Shown here: one piece after another, positions 34,057 to 42,213 of the stretch | How the letters are laid out: each line of letters starts with the position of its first letter | Numbering within the stretch: the first letter of the stretch is position 1 | Assembly: GCA_958408685.1 (NCBI GenBank) | Contig: CATYLC010000001.1 | Coordinates: 1 to 64,000, forward strand | Direction of reading: 5' to 3' | DNA from: an uncultured Collinsella sp. | Lineage (GTDB): Bacteria; Actinomycetota; Coriobacteriia; Coriobacteriales; Coriobacteriaceae | Length of the DNA stretch: 64,000 nt | Notes under the pieces: model-generated | What the model was told of the DNA's origin: nothing | What the model saw: the letters and a program-made list of their open reading frames with translations, nothing else | Databases searched by the model: none | Position numbers and translations under genes: made by a program

Positions 34057-34075
34057 AAACCTGTCCCTTTTTGGT
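34057..34075 (+). repeat. 19-base direct repeat, right copy
   Basis: Identical to 33324-33342. Just upstream, CCTGCC/GGCAGG (34001-34018) makes a short hairpin after the iron-ADH relative, with a further ACCTGCC at 34045. Confidence 0.7.
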
Positions 34076-34197
34076 CGGTCGCCGTTTGGGGGCGGATTGG
34101 CAACGCTCGCTGATTACGGTCTTGACCTGCGCTAGAATAGGGTTATCTGATTATCCGGGCGCATGGAGGTATGCGCCCGTATGTTGAGGAGGACTTT

Positions 34198-35892
34198 ATG
34201 GCAACTGTTGCCGCACCTATCGACGCTACGTCGACCGCCGCTTGGAAGGCGCTCGAGGCCCATCAGGAGAAGCTCGAGGCCGAGGGTATCGACCTTAAGG
34301 CATGGTTCGCTGCCGATGCAGAGCGCGTGAACAAGCTGAGCTTTGACGCCGGCGACCTGCACTTCGACCTGTCCAAGAACCTGGTGACCGATGAGACCGT
34401 CAAGCTGCTGTGCGATCTTGCTCGCGAGGTGAAGCTCGAAGAGCGCCGCGACGCCATGTTCTCCGGCGAGCACATCAACACCACCGAGGACCGCGCCGTC
34501 CTGCACACCGCGCTTCGTCGTCCGGCAAGCGAGAAGGGCCAGCTCATCGTTGACGGCCAGGATGTCGTCGCCGACGTGCACGAGGTCCTCGACCGCATGT
34601 ATGCGTTCGCCGAGCGCGTGCGCTCCGGTGAGTGGAAGGGCGTAACCGGTAAGAAGATCGAGCACCTGGTGTCCATCGGCATCGGTGGCTCCGATCTGGG
34701 CCCGGTCATGGCCTACGAGGCCCTGCGTCCCTATGCCGACGCCGGTATCGACTGCCGCTACATCTCCAATATCGACCCCAACGACCAGGCCGAGAAGCTC
34801 AAGGGCCTCGATCCCGAGACCACGCTCGTAATCATCGTCTCCAAGACTTTCACCACGCTCGAGACCCTCACCAACGCTCGCGAGGTCAAGACCTGGATGC
34901 TCGAGCAGCTCAAGGCTCAGGGTGCCATCGACGGCTCCGATGAGCAGAACGCCGAGGCCGTGGCAAAGCACTTCGTCGCCGTTTCCACCGCACTCGAGAA
35001 GGTTGAGGCCTTCGGTATCGACCCCGCCAACGCCTTCGGCTTCTGGAACTGGGTCGGCGGCCGCTACTCCGTCGACTCCGCCGTGGGCCTGTCGCTGATC
35101 GTCGTGCTCGGCCCCGAGCGCTTCCAGCAGTTCCTCGAGGGCTTCCATGCCATCGACGAGTACTTCTGCAACACGCCGCTCGAGAACAACGCCGTCGCGC
35201 TGATGGGCCTGCTCAACGTCTGGTACGTCAACTTCTTCGGCTCCAAGAGCCACGCCGTGCTTCCGTACTGCCAGTATCTGCACCGCTTCCCGGCCTACCT
35301 GCAGCAGCTCACCATGGAGTCCAACGGCAAGCACGTCCGCTGGGACGGCAGCGCTGTGACCTCCGATACCGGTGAGATCTTCTGGGGCGAGCCCGGCACC
35401 AACGGCCAGCATGCCTTCTACCAGCTGCTGCACCAGGGCACTGTGGTGGTTCCGGCCGACTTCATCGCCTTCGCCAATACCGCCAATCCTGCGACCGATA
35501 GCGGCCAGGACGTGCATGAGCTGTTCCTGGGCAACTTCCTGGCCCAGACCAAGGCTCTCGCCTTTGGTAAGACTGCCGACGAGGTTCGTGCCGAGGGCAC
35601 GCCCGAGCAGATCGTCCCGGCCCGCTGCTTTGAGGGCAACCGTCCGACGACCTCGATCTTCGGCGACACGCTGACCCCGTTCGCACTCGGCGAGCTCATC
35701 GCCCTGTACGAGCACATCACGTTTGTCGAGGGCACGGTCTGGGGCATTGACTCCTACGACCAGTGGGGCGTCGAGCTGGGCAAGCAGCTTGCCAAGCAGA
35801 TTACCCCTGCCTTCCACGACGACGCCGCCAAGGCCGAGCAGGACGCTTCGACCCAGGCGCTCATCGAGTTCTACCGCGCTCACCGTAAGTAG
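34198..35892 (+). CDS. pgi: Glucose-6-phosphate isomerase
   Basis: Interconverts glucose 6-phosphate and fructose 6-phosphate in glycolysis. 564 residues, full length. SIS-type sugar-phosphate blocks: SIGIGGSDLGPVMAYEAL, IVSKTFTTLETLTN, the PGI signature around ESNGKHVRWDG with catalytic residues, GTNGQHAFYQLLHQGT (catalytic His) and the C-terminal WGVELGKQLAKQ. GAGGAGG before the ATG. Its last codons (ending HRK) lie in a 32-base sequence repeated at 39366, so the 3' end looks like an insertion target that was restored on insertion. Confidence 0.96.
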   Translation: MATVAAPIDATSTAAWKALEAHQEKLEAEGIDLKAWFAADAERVNKLSFDAGDLHFDLSKNLVTDETVKLLCDLAREVKLEERRDAMFSGEHINTTEDRAVLHTALRRPASEKGQLIVDGQDVVADVHEVLDRMYAFAERVRSGEWKGVTGKKIEHLVSIGIGGSDLGPVMAYEALRPYADAGIDCRYISNIDPNDQAEKLKGLDPETTLVIIVSKTFTTLETLTNAREVKTWMLEQLKAQGAIDGSDEQNAEAVAKHFVAVSTALEKVEAFGIDPANAFGFWNWVGGRYSVDSAVGLSLIVVLGPERFQQFLEGFHAIDEYFCNTPLENNAVALMGLLNVWYVNFFGSKSHAVLPYCQYLHRFPAYLQQLTMESNGKHVRWDGSAVTSDTGEIFWGEPGTNGQHAFYQLLHQGTVVVPADFIAFANTANPATDSGQDVHELFLGNFLAQTKALAFGKTADEVRAEGTPEQIVPARCFEGNRPTTSIFGDTLTPFALGELIALYEHITFVEGTVWGIDSYDQWGVELGKQLAKQITPAFHDDAAKAEQDASTQALIEFYRAHRK

Positions 35893-35894
35893 TC
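35863..35894 (+). repeat. Direct repeat at the 3' end of pgi (att-like, left)
   Basis: The final 30 bases of pgi plus two beyond the stop (from ATCGAGTTCTACCGCGCTC to AAGTAGTC). The copy at 39366-39397 differs at one base (T/C). Together they bracket the 3.5 kb segment with VirD4- and ClpP-like genes. Confidence 0.85.
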
Positions 35895-35925
35895 GCTGCT
35901 GTTAACGCATCGCGTCTTATAGTCA

Positions 35926-35958
35926 GGGGCCCGTATCCTATCGGATGCGGGCCCCTTT
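35926..35958 (+). terminator. pgi terminator
   Basis: GGGGCCCGTATCC (35926-35938) pairs perfectly with GGATGCGGGCCCC (35943-35955, one G-U), then TTT. A degenerate copy lies at 39425-39459, after the right direct repeat. Confidence 0.85.
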
Positions 35959-36033
35959 GCTTTGCCGTGGTCCCGGGGCGCACGGCCTTTGTGGAACATC
36001 GCCGGGGCGCCGCGCGCTGCGAGAACCCTGCGC

Positions 36034-37338
36034 CTAGATCTCGGTCTCCGCATGGCCTCGCTGCGCTTCGGGCAGCTCCCCGTAGAGCGGATGGTCTTCG
36101 AGCCTAAAGCGCTCGACCTGTTCGGGAGTGCGACCGCGCACAAAGAGCCACGAGCGATCGATCGGCGTCGCCATGAGCGTGCTGGGCAGCGCGTCGGCGC
36201 GGTCGGAAAACACCCGGGCACTCTCGGGATCCTGGAACGCCAGCACCAGATGCGTGTCGCAGTTGCCCATGATGGAGCGTGCGCGTGCCTCGCCATAGAG
36301 CGCATCGAGCTGGTTAGTCGACTGCAACAGCAGCGTTGCCCAGATGTTGCGGCTTCGGATAATCGAGAGCACGTTGTCGATCTGGGGGATCTGCAGATTT
36401 GCGAAGTCATCGAGCATAAAGCGCACGGGCACGGGCAGGCTGCCGTCGGGCTGCCTATCGGCCTCACGAATGAGGCCCATAAACGCCTGCGAAATAAAGA
36501 GGCCGGTCAGCGGATCGAGATTGCGGTCAATATCGCTTACGGTTACAAACAGGGCGCAGGGGGTGTGTCCCATGGAAGCGAAGTCCACCTGATGGCACTC
36601 ACGATAGAGCTGTGCCGCACCGTCGAATCCCAGACACATGACCTTTTCGGCAAGGATGCCGACGATGCTCGCGTGCATGCGCTCGGCATTTTGCGTAATG
36701 GCGTAGCGCCGCCATAGCGAGAGGGCATAGCTTTGGGGGTCGGTCGTGATCAGGTCGTCAAACAATCGAGCCGTGGCACCGTCCTGCAGGTGCTCGATCA
36801 GCTTGATGACCGAGCTGATCGTCTGCTCGTCGGCGGGTAGCTGTTCGGTGACGTAGGCGATAAGACACGACAGCAGGTTTGCCGCCGCGTGATCCCAAAA
36901 AGGCTGGTTGTTGTCCTCGATGGGGCAGATGGCCTTTGCCACCGAGAGGATGTCCTGCTGGTTGGGCCTGTCGTCCGCCTTGCGGCGAATGTGCCTCAGG
37001 GGGTTGTAGCCGCAGCGCTCGATGCCGGGCGCAAGGGCCGGGACGGTGTTGAGGTCGGCGAAGTTGAGACATTGCACGCGGTAACCGTGGGCTGCCAGCA
37101 CGGGTCCCACTTCGCGACAGAGCGTGCCTTTGGTGTCGAGCACGATGTAGCTTGCGTTCATTTGCAGCAGGTTGGGCTTGAGGACGTTTCGGGTCTTGCC
37201 GGCTCCCGAGGGGCCGATTACAAGTGCGTTGTTGTTGAGTCCCGTTTGGCGGGTGTCGCAGGAAAGCGTTCGATCCTTGGCGAGGATGGTGGACGATGCG
37301 GACTCAGATGCGGCGAGGCGGCTGGCGAGGTTAGACAT
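36034..37338 (-). CDS. VirD4/TraG-type coupling ATPase, soluble form
   Basis: 434 residues. Walker A GPSGAGKT (42-49), Walker B FMLDDFANLQ, a QSTNQLD segment and SIMGNCDTHLVLAF, all as in type IV secretion coupling proteins that bring relaxase-DNA to the channel. The N-terminal membrane segments of typical VirD4/TraG (usually 550-700 residues) are missing, so it would be soluble or depend on a partner. AAGGAGG before the ATG at 37338, overlapping the clpP-like gene by 8 bases. Part of the probable mobile segment. Confidence 0.82.
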   Translation of the reverse strand: MSNLASRLAASESASSTILAKDRTLSCDTRQTGLNNNALVIGPSGAGKTRNVLKPNLLQMNASYIVLDTKGTLCREVGPVLAAHGYRVQCLNFADLNTVPALAPGIERCGYNPLRHIRRKADDRPNQQDILSVAKAICPIEDNNQPFWDHAAANLLSCLIAYVTEQLPADEQTISSVIKLIEHLQDGATARLFDDLITTDPQSYALSLWRRYAITQNAERMHASIVGILAEKVMCLGFDGAAQLYRECHQVDFASMGHTPCALFVTVSDIDRNLDPLTGLFISQAFMGLIREADRQPDGSLPVPVRFMLDDFANLQIPQIDNVLSIIRSRNIWATLLLQSTNQLDALYGEARARSIMGNCDTHLVLAFQDPESARVFSDRADALPSTLMATPIDRSWLFVRGRTPEQVERFRLEDHPLYGELPEAQRGHAETEI

Positions 37339-37948
37339 GGGCGACCTCCTTGGTGGTCGAGAGGATTTCGTGGGCAAAGCCGAGCTCGACGGCGCGCTCG
37401 GCCGAAAGGTAGGTGTCTTTTGCAGTGAGGGACTGGATGCGCTTGGGCGTGAGGCCGCTGCGGTCCGAGAGGATTTGCGTGAGGGTCTTGCGGGTCTGCA
37501 TGAGACGCCGGCTGGTTTCCTGCAGCGCAAGTGCCGAGCCGCCTGCCCCCTGGGGGATCAGCGGGTCGTGAATCATGAGCTCTGCATGGGGCGCCATACG
37601 GCGATCGTCGCCGCCCATAAAGATCACGGCGCCCATGGACGCGGCGAATTCCAGGCAGACGGTGCGGATGGGGCACGATGCGAGGCGCATGGCGTCATAG
37701 ATCGCAAGACCCGATCGCACGCTTCCGCCGGCGCTGGCGACAAATATGGTGATGGGGCGGCTGGGGTCGGTGGCATCGAGCAGGCGGATCTGCTGGCATA
37801 GGTCGTGGGCCATCGGGGTTTCGATGTTTCCCATGACGGAGAGCTCGCGACGGGCGAGCATCTCATCGTAAATGCTGGTGAGCGTGATACCTCGGGCGGA
37901 TTCACGCATGGTGAGGGGGCTGATGATGGGGGAATGATTGGTGTCCAT
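37331..37948 (-). CDS. ClpP-like protease of the mobile segment
   Basis: 205 residues, ClpP/crotonase-fold serine protease. SAGGSVRSGLAIYDAM forms the oxyanion strand, catalytic S104 in FAASMGAV, H127 in MIHDPL, and an Asp in KDTYLSAERAVELG near the C terminus. It differs from housekeeping ClpP in the N-terminal loops. AAAGGAG before the ATG. Element-borne ClpP copies beside VirD4 may process conjugation or defence proteins; the partner ATPase is not encoded here. Confidence 0.85.
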   Translation of the reverse strand: MDTNHSPIISPLTMRESARGITLTSIYDEMLARRELSVMGNIETPMAHDLCQQIRLLDATDPSRPITIFVASAGGSVRSGLAIYDAMRLASCPIRTVCLEFAASMGAVIFMGGDDRRMAPHAELMIHDPLIPQGAGGSALALQETSRRLMQTRKTLTQILSDRSGLTPKRIQSLTAKDTYLSAERAVELGFAHEILSTTKEVAHV

Positions 37949-38011
37949 GAGGACTCCTTTCTGTTGGTTGTGTTGTGGAATAGGATTGTTGCCCGTGGAG
38001 GGGCTGGCGGG

Positions 38012-38902
38012 CTACAGGGTTCGTCCGAGCCTGAGATCGAGCTCGGTTGTGGGGCAGGCTGCCTGTTCGTGCGGCTCGCAAGCGCCAAGGGCTCCAAAGC
38101 GATGGAGCGTTGCGGTGGGCGTGGTGTAGGCGAGCCGCAGCTGATGCTCGACAGGGGCACATCCGTCATTTTTGTAATGAGCCGCGTAGTACTGCGCGAT
38201 GCTGGCGTTCATCTCGCTGCCATTGCGATGGCGCTCAAACTGGCGTCTGCAGGTCTCGATGATCTTTGCTACCGACTTGGGTGCCGTCGCGGGAACAAGG
38301 GCGAGATAGCCCTCAAATAGCTCGTTGATGCTCAGGAGGCACAGCAGGTCGATCAGCGTCCTTATGGCTGCTCCCTCGGCGGAAAAATGCGCGGTCATGC
38401 GGTTATATCGGTTGCGGTCGACGATGGCTGCATGGGGTCTTGGAGTTTTCTGCCCTGTGGTCCCGGGCTTTTGCCGCGCCTGTGTATTGAGCTCGACGTT
38501 GCAGCGCTTGAGGCCGTCCAACGGAAGAAACAGTGCGGTGCGCAGGGTGTTCCGCTTGCTTTCGAGTTCATGACGCTCGTCGGGTTCCCATTCGAGCTTG
38601 AGTTTTGTGTCGAGCGCCGTAAGCATATGGGTTAGGCAGCCTACGGTAAGAACGTACGAATCGTTGTCGCGTTTTGGGGCATAGGGGTCTGTCAGCTTGC
38701 GAATGTCGGGGTCGCCCATGATCTTTGTGCAGCGCTTCAGCAGTTGAGGGTGGTCGGCCAAGATCGTCGCGAGCGGTAGCGACGCGTAGTTCTTGATGGT
38801 CGCGGCGGCAAAGGCGGCGTCATATTCGTTTGCATATGCTCGCTCAATGCGGGCATCCAGAATGCTTTTCTTATCGCCGTCTTCAGCGTGGTGGTTTGTC
38901 AT
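38012..38902 (-). CDS. Unknown protein of the mobile segment
   Basis: 296 residues, soluble, charged, no membrane segment. Central helices (LDARIERAYANEYDAAFAA, LPLATILADHPQLLKRC) and a basic stretch (NTQARQKPGTTGQKTPRP); ends LDLRLGRTL. No family recognised. The ATG at 38902 has GGAGAA upstream; a longer frame to 39058 would add a His-rich leader made from the tandem repeats. First gene of the unknown-clpP-virD4 operon. Confidence 0.7.
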   Translation of the reverse strand: MTNHHAEDGDKKSILDARIERAYANEYDAAFAAATIKNYASLPLATILADHPQLLKRCTKIMGDPDIRKLTDPYAPKRDNDSYVLTVGCLTHMLTALDTKLKLEWEPDERHELESKRNTLRTALFLPLDGLKRCNVELNTQARQKPGTTGQKTPRPHAAIVDRNRYNRMTAHFSAEGAAIRTLIDLLCLLSINELFEGYLALVPATAPKSVAKIIETCRRQFERHRNGSEMNASIAQYYAAHYKNDGCAPVEHQLRLAYTTPTATLHRFGALGACEPHEQAACPTTELDLRLGRTL

Positions 38903-38917
38903 AGCTTCTCCAATCGG

Positions 38918-38990
38918 TTGATGTTCGTGCTGTTTGTTGATGTGTTGGTTGTCGTGAGTGATGTGCTTGCCGTGGGTGATGTGCTGACGT
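38918..38990. repeat. Short imperfect tandem repeats upstream of the unknown gene
   Basis: Four degenerate copies of TTGATGTGTT/GTGATGTGCT at about 18-21-base spacing (GATG at 38920, 38939, 38960, 38978). The position upstream of the operon would suit an operator array, iterons or a transfer origin, but the copies are weak. Confidence 0.4.
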
Positions 38991-39365
38991 TGGGGTGCTA
39001 TGCGGTTTTCAATGAGCCCGTGAGGCAGTTGCTGCAGGGGCGGGATGGAACGGCCCATGCAAGGCGGAAGGCATCGTGCTCAAACTCGAGACAGCAATGT
39101 CCTGGGTGCCTCACATGTGGCAGTTACCTCATTAAGTTGTCATTGCGTTTGGGGTTGTACTTTGCCGATCTTCCTTCTCTTACACGCTAAAACTCAAACT
39201 TCATATGCTCGATCTACTTAAAACCGCAACGGCGGTCTTTTATCAACTTATATGTCGGAACGCGTCTTTGCAAGTACTTTTTTGCCTTTGTTTCAAATGG
39301 GGTGGTTTTGCAACCGTCACGCGCCACGCTATGCGAACGTGCCCCGGCTCGGATAAGATGGTGCG

Positions 39366-39397
39366 ATCGAGTTCTACCGCGCTCACCGCAAGTAGTC
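39366..39397 (+). repeat. Direct repeat of the pgi 3' end (att-like, right)
   Basis: Thirty-one of 32 bases match 35863-35894, including the pgi stop region, though no pgi coding sequence precedes it. Marks the right edge of the inserted segment. Confidence 0.85.
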
Positions 39398-39424
39398 TTT
39401 GTTGCTGAGATAGGTCATGGTCGA

Positions 39425-39459
39425 AAGGGGCCCGTATCCCAACAGATACAGGCTCCCTT
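39425..39459 (+). terminator. Degenerate copy of the pgi terminator
   Basis: AAGGGGCCCGTATCC followed by AGATACAGGCTCCCTT repeats the pgi terminator (35926-35958) with mismatches. It may be the original terminator of pgi before insertion. Confidence 0.55.
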
Positions 39460-39534
39460 GCTCTTTAAATGGGCATGAGGGTGTATTGAGGGGATGTCTT
39501 GCTGTCGGCATCCGCGTGCGGTGCCATTCGCTGT

Positions 39535-39554
39535 CCGTAAATATACTTTTACGG
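39535..39554 (+). promoter_or_regulatory. Palindromic operator candidate upstream of deoC
   Basis: CCGTAAA, TATACT, TTTACGG: perfect 7-base arms with a -10-like TATACT in the centre, 120 bases before deoC. A second hairpin, CGTGGTTT/AAACCACG (39616-39639), follows in the leader. Confidence 0.4.
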
Positions 39555-39673
39555 CTAATTTCATACCACTTGCCGGAATGCGGACGCTGTCCTTGCGTAT
39601 CGGGCGTACATTGAACGTGGTTTTTCGCGTGAAACCACGAATCGGTTGTCGGTCCTGATCAAGGAGGCCCAGC

Positions 39674-40348
39674 ATGACACTTGCCAAACCCATCAATAAA
39701 TACATCGACTATATCGATGCCCCCGAGGACACGTTTGAGCAGTATGTCGAGAAGGCGCTAAAGTACATCTTCCGCTGCGTATTTGCGAACCTGCAGGAGT
39801 ACGAGACGGGTCGCGCCATGCTCGAGGGCTCTGACATCATCCTTGCCGGCGCTATCGACTTTCCCCAGGGCGCTATGACGCTTGAGGAGAAGCTTGCGAA
39901 GTTTGAGGAATACGCTGCGTGCGGTTTTACCGAGATTGACTACGTTTTGAATCAGGAGTCGGTCGAGAACCGCGATTTTGATGCCGTCGAGCGTGAGATG
40001 ACTGCCATTGCTGATTTTTGTCGTGCGCATGGCATCACTGACAAAGTGATCGTCGAGATGTGCAAGCTGGACGGCGACGATGCCGCTAAGCGCCGTGTGT
40101 GCGAGATTGCGCTGGAGGCTAAGCCGGGATTCCTTAAGACATCGACCGGCAGAAGCTTTGGCGGTGCTAAGCTCGAGGACGTGCGGCTGATGCACGAGGT
40201 GCTCGGCGATGCCGTGGCAATCAAGGCGGCGGGCGGTATTCATAATTACGAAGAGGCATGTGCATTCATCGAGGCCGGCGCCAGCGCGTTGGGCGCCTCG
40301 GCGGGTATCGCGATCGTCGAGGGCGCACCGACGGATGAGCGTCGCTAG
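39674..40348 (+). CDS. deoC: Deoxyribose-phosphate aldolase
   Basis: Splits 2-deoxyribose 5-phosphate into glyceraldehyde 3-phosphate and acetaldehyde, ending deoxynucleoside breakdown. 224 residues. Schiff-base K155 in PGFLKTSTG, second Lys K184 in AIKAAGGI and Asp D89 in EIDYV form the DERA active site. The N-terminal part is unlike typical DeoC (INKYIDYIDAPEDTFEQYV), so it belongs to a divergent branch. AAGGAGG six bases before the ATG. Followed by two HAD phosphatase genes, not by deoA or deoB. Confidence 0.9.
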   Translation: MTLAKPINKYIDYIDAPEDTFEQYVEKALKYIFRCVFANLQEYETGRAMLEGSDIILAGAIDFPQGAMTLEEKLAKFEEYAACGFTEIDYVLNQESVENRDFDAVEREMTAIADFCRAHGITDKVIVEMCKLDGDDAAKRRVCEIALEAKPGFLKTSTGRSFGGAKLEDVRLMHEVLGDAVAIKAAGGIHNYEEACAFIEAGASALGASAGIAIVEGAPTDERR

Positions 40349-40497
40349 CAGGCGTATTTGACCTGAGCGATAAAACTTCATGACCACGTGCCGTTCATGT
40401 TCGGGACAATATGGCTTTTTATCCGTTGCAGACAGAGCTGCAGTAAGTGTTCTGTATGATGACTCAGACAAGGTTGCTCAATGACAGGGAGGCACAT

Positions 40498-41340
40498 ATG
40501 CCTATTAAGGCCATCGCAATGGATATCGACGGCACGCTTACCAACGACCAGAAGGTCATTAGCCCGCGCACGCGTGAGAAGCTGCTCGCGGCACAGGAGT
40601 CGGGCATTAAGCTCATCTTGGCTTCGGGTCGTCCCGCATGGGGTCTTCACGCCCTGGCCCAGGAGCTCGACCTTCAGAGTCATGATGGTTTGCTGGTGGC
40701 CTTTAACGGCGCTCACGTCGTCGATGCCCAGACCGACGAGGTGCTGTTCGATCAGGCTATGCCTGCCGACGAATTGCATCGCCTGATTGATCACCTGCGT
40801 AATTTTGACGTGATCCCTATGATTTCGCTCGGTCGCGATCTGCACGTTGAGGACTCGTACCATTGCATGATCACGCTGCCTGACGGCTCGCAGAAAAACA
40901 TCGTCAAGTATGAGCGCGACGCGTGCGATCTTAAGATTCGCGAGGTGGAGAGCCTGCATGAGGTCGCTGAGGCTTATCCCGTGGACAAGCTGCTGACGGC
41001 GGGCGACCCGGCCTATCTGCAAGCGCATCACGAGGAGATGTACGCGCCCTTTAAGCAGACGCTTTCGGGTATGTTTACGGCCGACTGGTACTTTGAGTAC
41101 ACGGCGCCCGGTATTGACAAGGCTCACGCGCTCGAGGGTGCCCTGCCCAAGCTCGGCATCGATGCCAGCGAGGTCGTCTCGTTTGGCGATGGCCAGAATG
41201 ACAAGTCCATGATTGAGTGGGCCGGCGCTGGTGTTGCCATGGGCAACGCGGTTGACGAGGTTAAGGCCGTGGCCCAGATGGTGACCGCCAATAACAACGA
41301 AGACGGTATTGCGGTGGCGCTGGATAAGCTGCTGGGTTAG
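40498..41340 (+). CDS. Cof-type HAD phosphatase
   Basis: 280 residues, HAD-IIB family. DIDGTLTN (motif I), ILASGRP (motif II), Cof cap, the motif-III Lys region, VVSFGDGQNDKSMIEW (motif IV). Cytoplasmic sugar-phosphate phosphatase of unknown substrate. GGGAGGCAC upstream of the ATG. The next HAD gene follows after 63 bases. Confidence 0.88.
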   Translation: MPIKAIAMDIDGTLTNDQKVISPRTREKLLAAQESGIKLILASGRPAWGLHALAQELDLQSHDGLLVAFNGAHVVDAQTDEVLFDQAMPADELHRLIDHLRNFDVIPMISLGRDLHVEDSYHCMITLPDGSQKNIVKYERDACDLKIREVESLHEVAEAYPVDKLLTAGDPAYLQAHHEEMYAPFKQTLSGMFTADWYFEYTAPGIDKAHALEGALPKLGIDASEVVSFGDGQNDKSMIEWAGAGVAMGNAVDEVKAVAQMVTANNNEDGIAVALDKLLG

Positions 41341-41403
41341 AATCGCCGATAATGCATGGTTCGGGCGCCTGCTTACAGGCGCCCTTTTGTTAGGGAGGGT
41401 GCC

Positions 41404-42063
41404 GTGTCTGAATTTCCGTTCGATGCCGTTATCTTTGACATGGACGGCGTCATTGTCGATACCGAGTATTACTACCTGGGCGAGACTGCCGCGTTTGCCA
41501 AGGAGCTTGGGCTTAACCTGACTCAAGAGGAGTTGAATGGGCAAATCGGTACCTCGCATCAGTTCTTCCTGCATATGCTGGTCGATTGGTTTGAGCGCGC
41601 CGGTAAGGGGCATTTCACTGGCGAGGAAGCGTTGGCCCGTTGGGACGAGTGGGCGCATGAGCGCCCGCGCGACTATCAGACTTTGATTAACCCAGGCGCC
41701 GTGGATACGATTCGAGAGCTGCCGCGCCGCGGCGTTCGCGTGGCGCTTGCCAGCTCGTCTCCCATGGATAGCATCGAGGAAGTGCTCAATGCGTGCGGGC
41801 TGTCGGATGCCTTTGAGTATGTGGTGAGCGGCGAGCAGTTTAAGGAGAGCAAGCCCGAGCCCGACATCTACCTGCATGCGCTGGACCTGCTGGGGCTGCC
41901 CGCGAATCGCTGCTGCTGCGTTGAGGATTCGGTGCCTGGTATCACTGCCGGCAAGCGAGCCGGCCTGACAGTTATTGCCAAGCGCGAGGAACGCTTTGGC
42001 TTTAGCCAGGATGCCGCGGACAAGATTATCGACCAGCTGCCGGACCTGCTCACGCTTTCTTAG
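41404..42063 (+). CDS. HAD hydrolase, beta-phosphoglucomutase-like
   Basis: 219 residues, HAD-IA with a helical cap. FDMDGVIVDTE (nucleophile and acid/base Asp), ALASSSPMDSIEE (motif II), the Lys in ESKPEPDIYLHAL, and CCVEDSVPGITAGKRAG (motif IV). Could be a beta-phosphoglucomutase or a sugar-phosphate phosphatase. GTG start at 41404 behind GGGAGG. Confidence 0.88.
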   Translation: MSEFPFDAVIFDMDGVIVDTEYYYLGETAAFAKELGLNLTQEELNGQIGTSHQFFLHMLVDWFERAGKGHFTGEEALARWDEWAHERPRDYQTLINPGAVDTIRELPRRGVRVALASSSPMDSIEEVLNACGLSDAFEYVVSGEQFKESKPEPDIYLHALDLLGLPANRCCCVEDSVPGITAGKRAGLTVIAKREERFGFSQDAADKIIDQLPDLLTLS

Positions 42064-42147
42064 GAGCGCGGTAGTTGCGCGTTTTTCGGGTCTGATGAGT
42101 AAATAGCCAACATTTTGGTGCGACACCTAGCATACTTTAAGCTAATG

Positions 42148-42186
42148 CGGGCTTAAGGGCTTGTTGAATGCCCTTAAGCCCGTTTT
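42148..42186 (+). terminator. Terminator after the HAD genes
   Basis: CGGGCTTAAGGGC (42148-42160) pairs perfectly with GCCCTTAAGCCCG (42170-42182), then TTTT. Confidence 0.88.
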
Positions 42187-42213
42187 AGAATTAATTGTGC
42201 TGGGGGAGGGTAT

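Larger units (their letters stand above)
35895..39397. mobile_element. Probable integrated element remnant at the pgi 3' end
   Basis: A segment bounded by 32-base direct repeats of the pgi end, carrying three minus-strand genes (VirD4-like, ClpP-like, unknown). Such genes travel on conjugative elements of coriobacteria and clostridia. No integrase, relaxase or excisionase is visible, so it is either a decayed element or a satellite moved by another. From 38903 to 39673 there is no gene: it holds short tandem repeats, the right repeat and a duplicated terminator-like hairpin. Confidence 0.6.

Noticed and set aside
34132..35883. A 583-codon open frame opposite pgi
   Set aside because: Antisense shadow of a strongly biased gene; no start signals or protein motifs.
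35895..39397. Search for an integrase, relaxase or excisionase in the pgi-associated segment
   Set aside because: None of the open frames shows tyrosine or serine recombinase or relaxase motifs.
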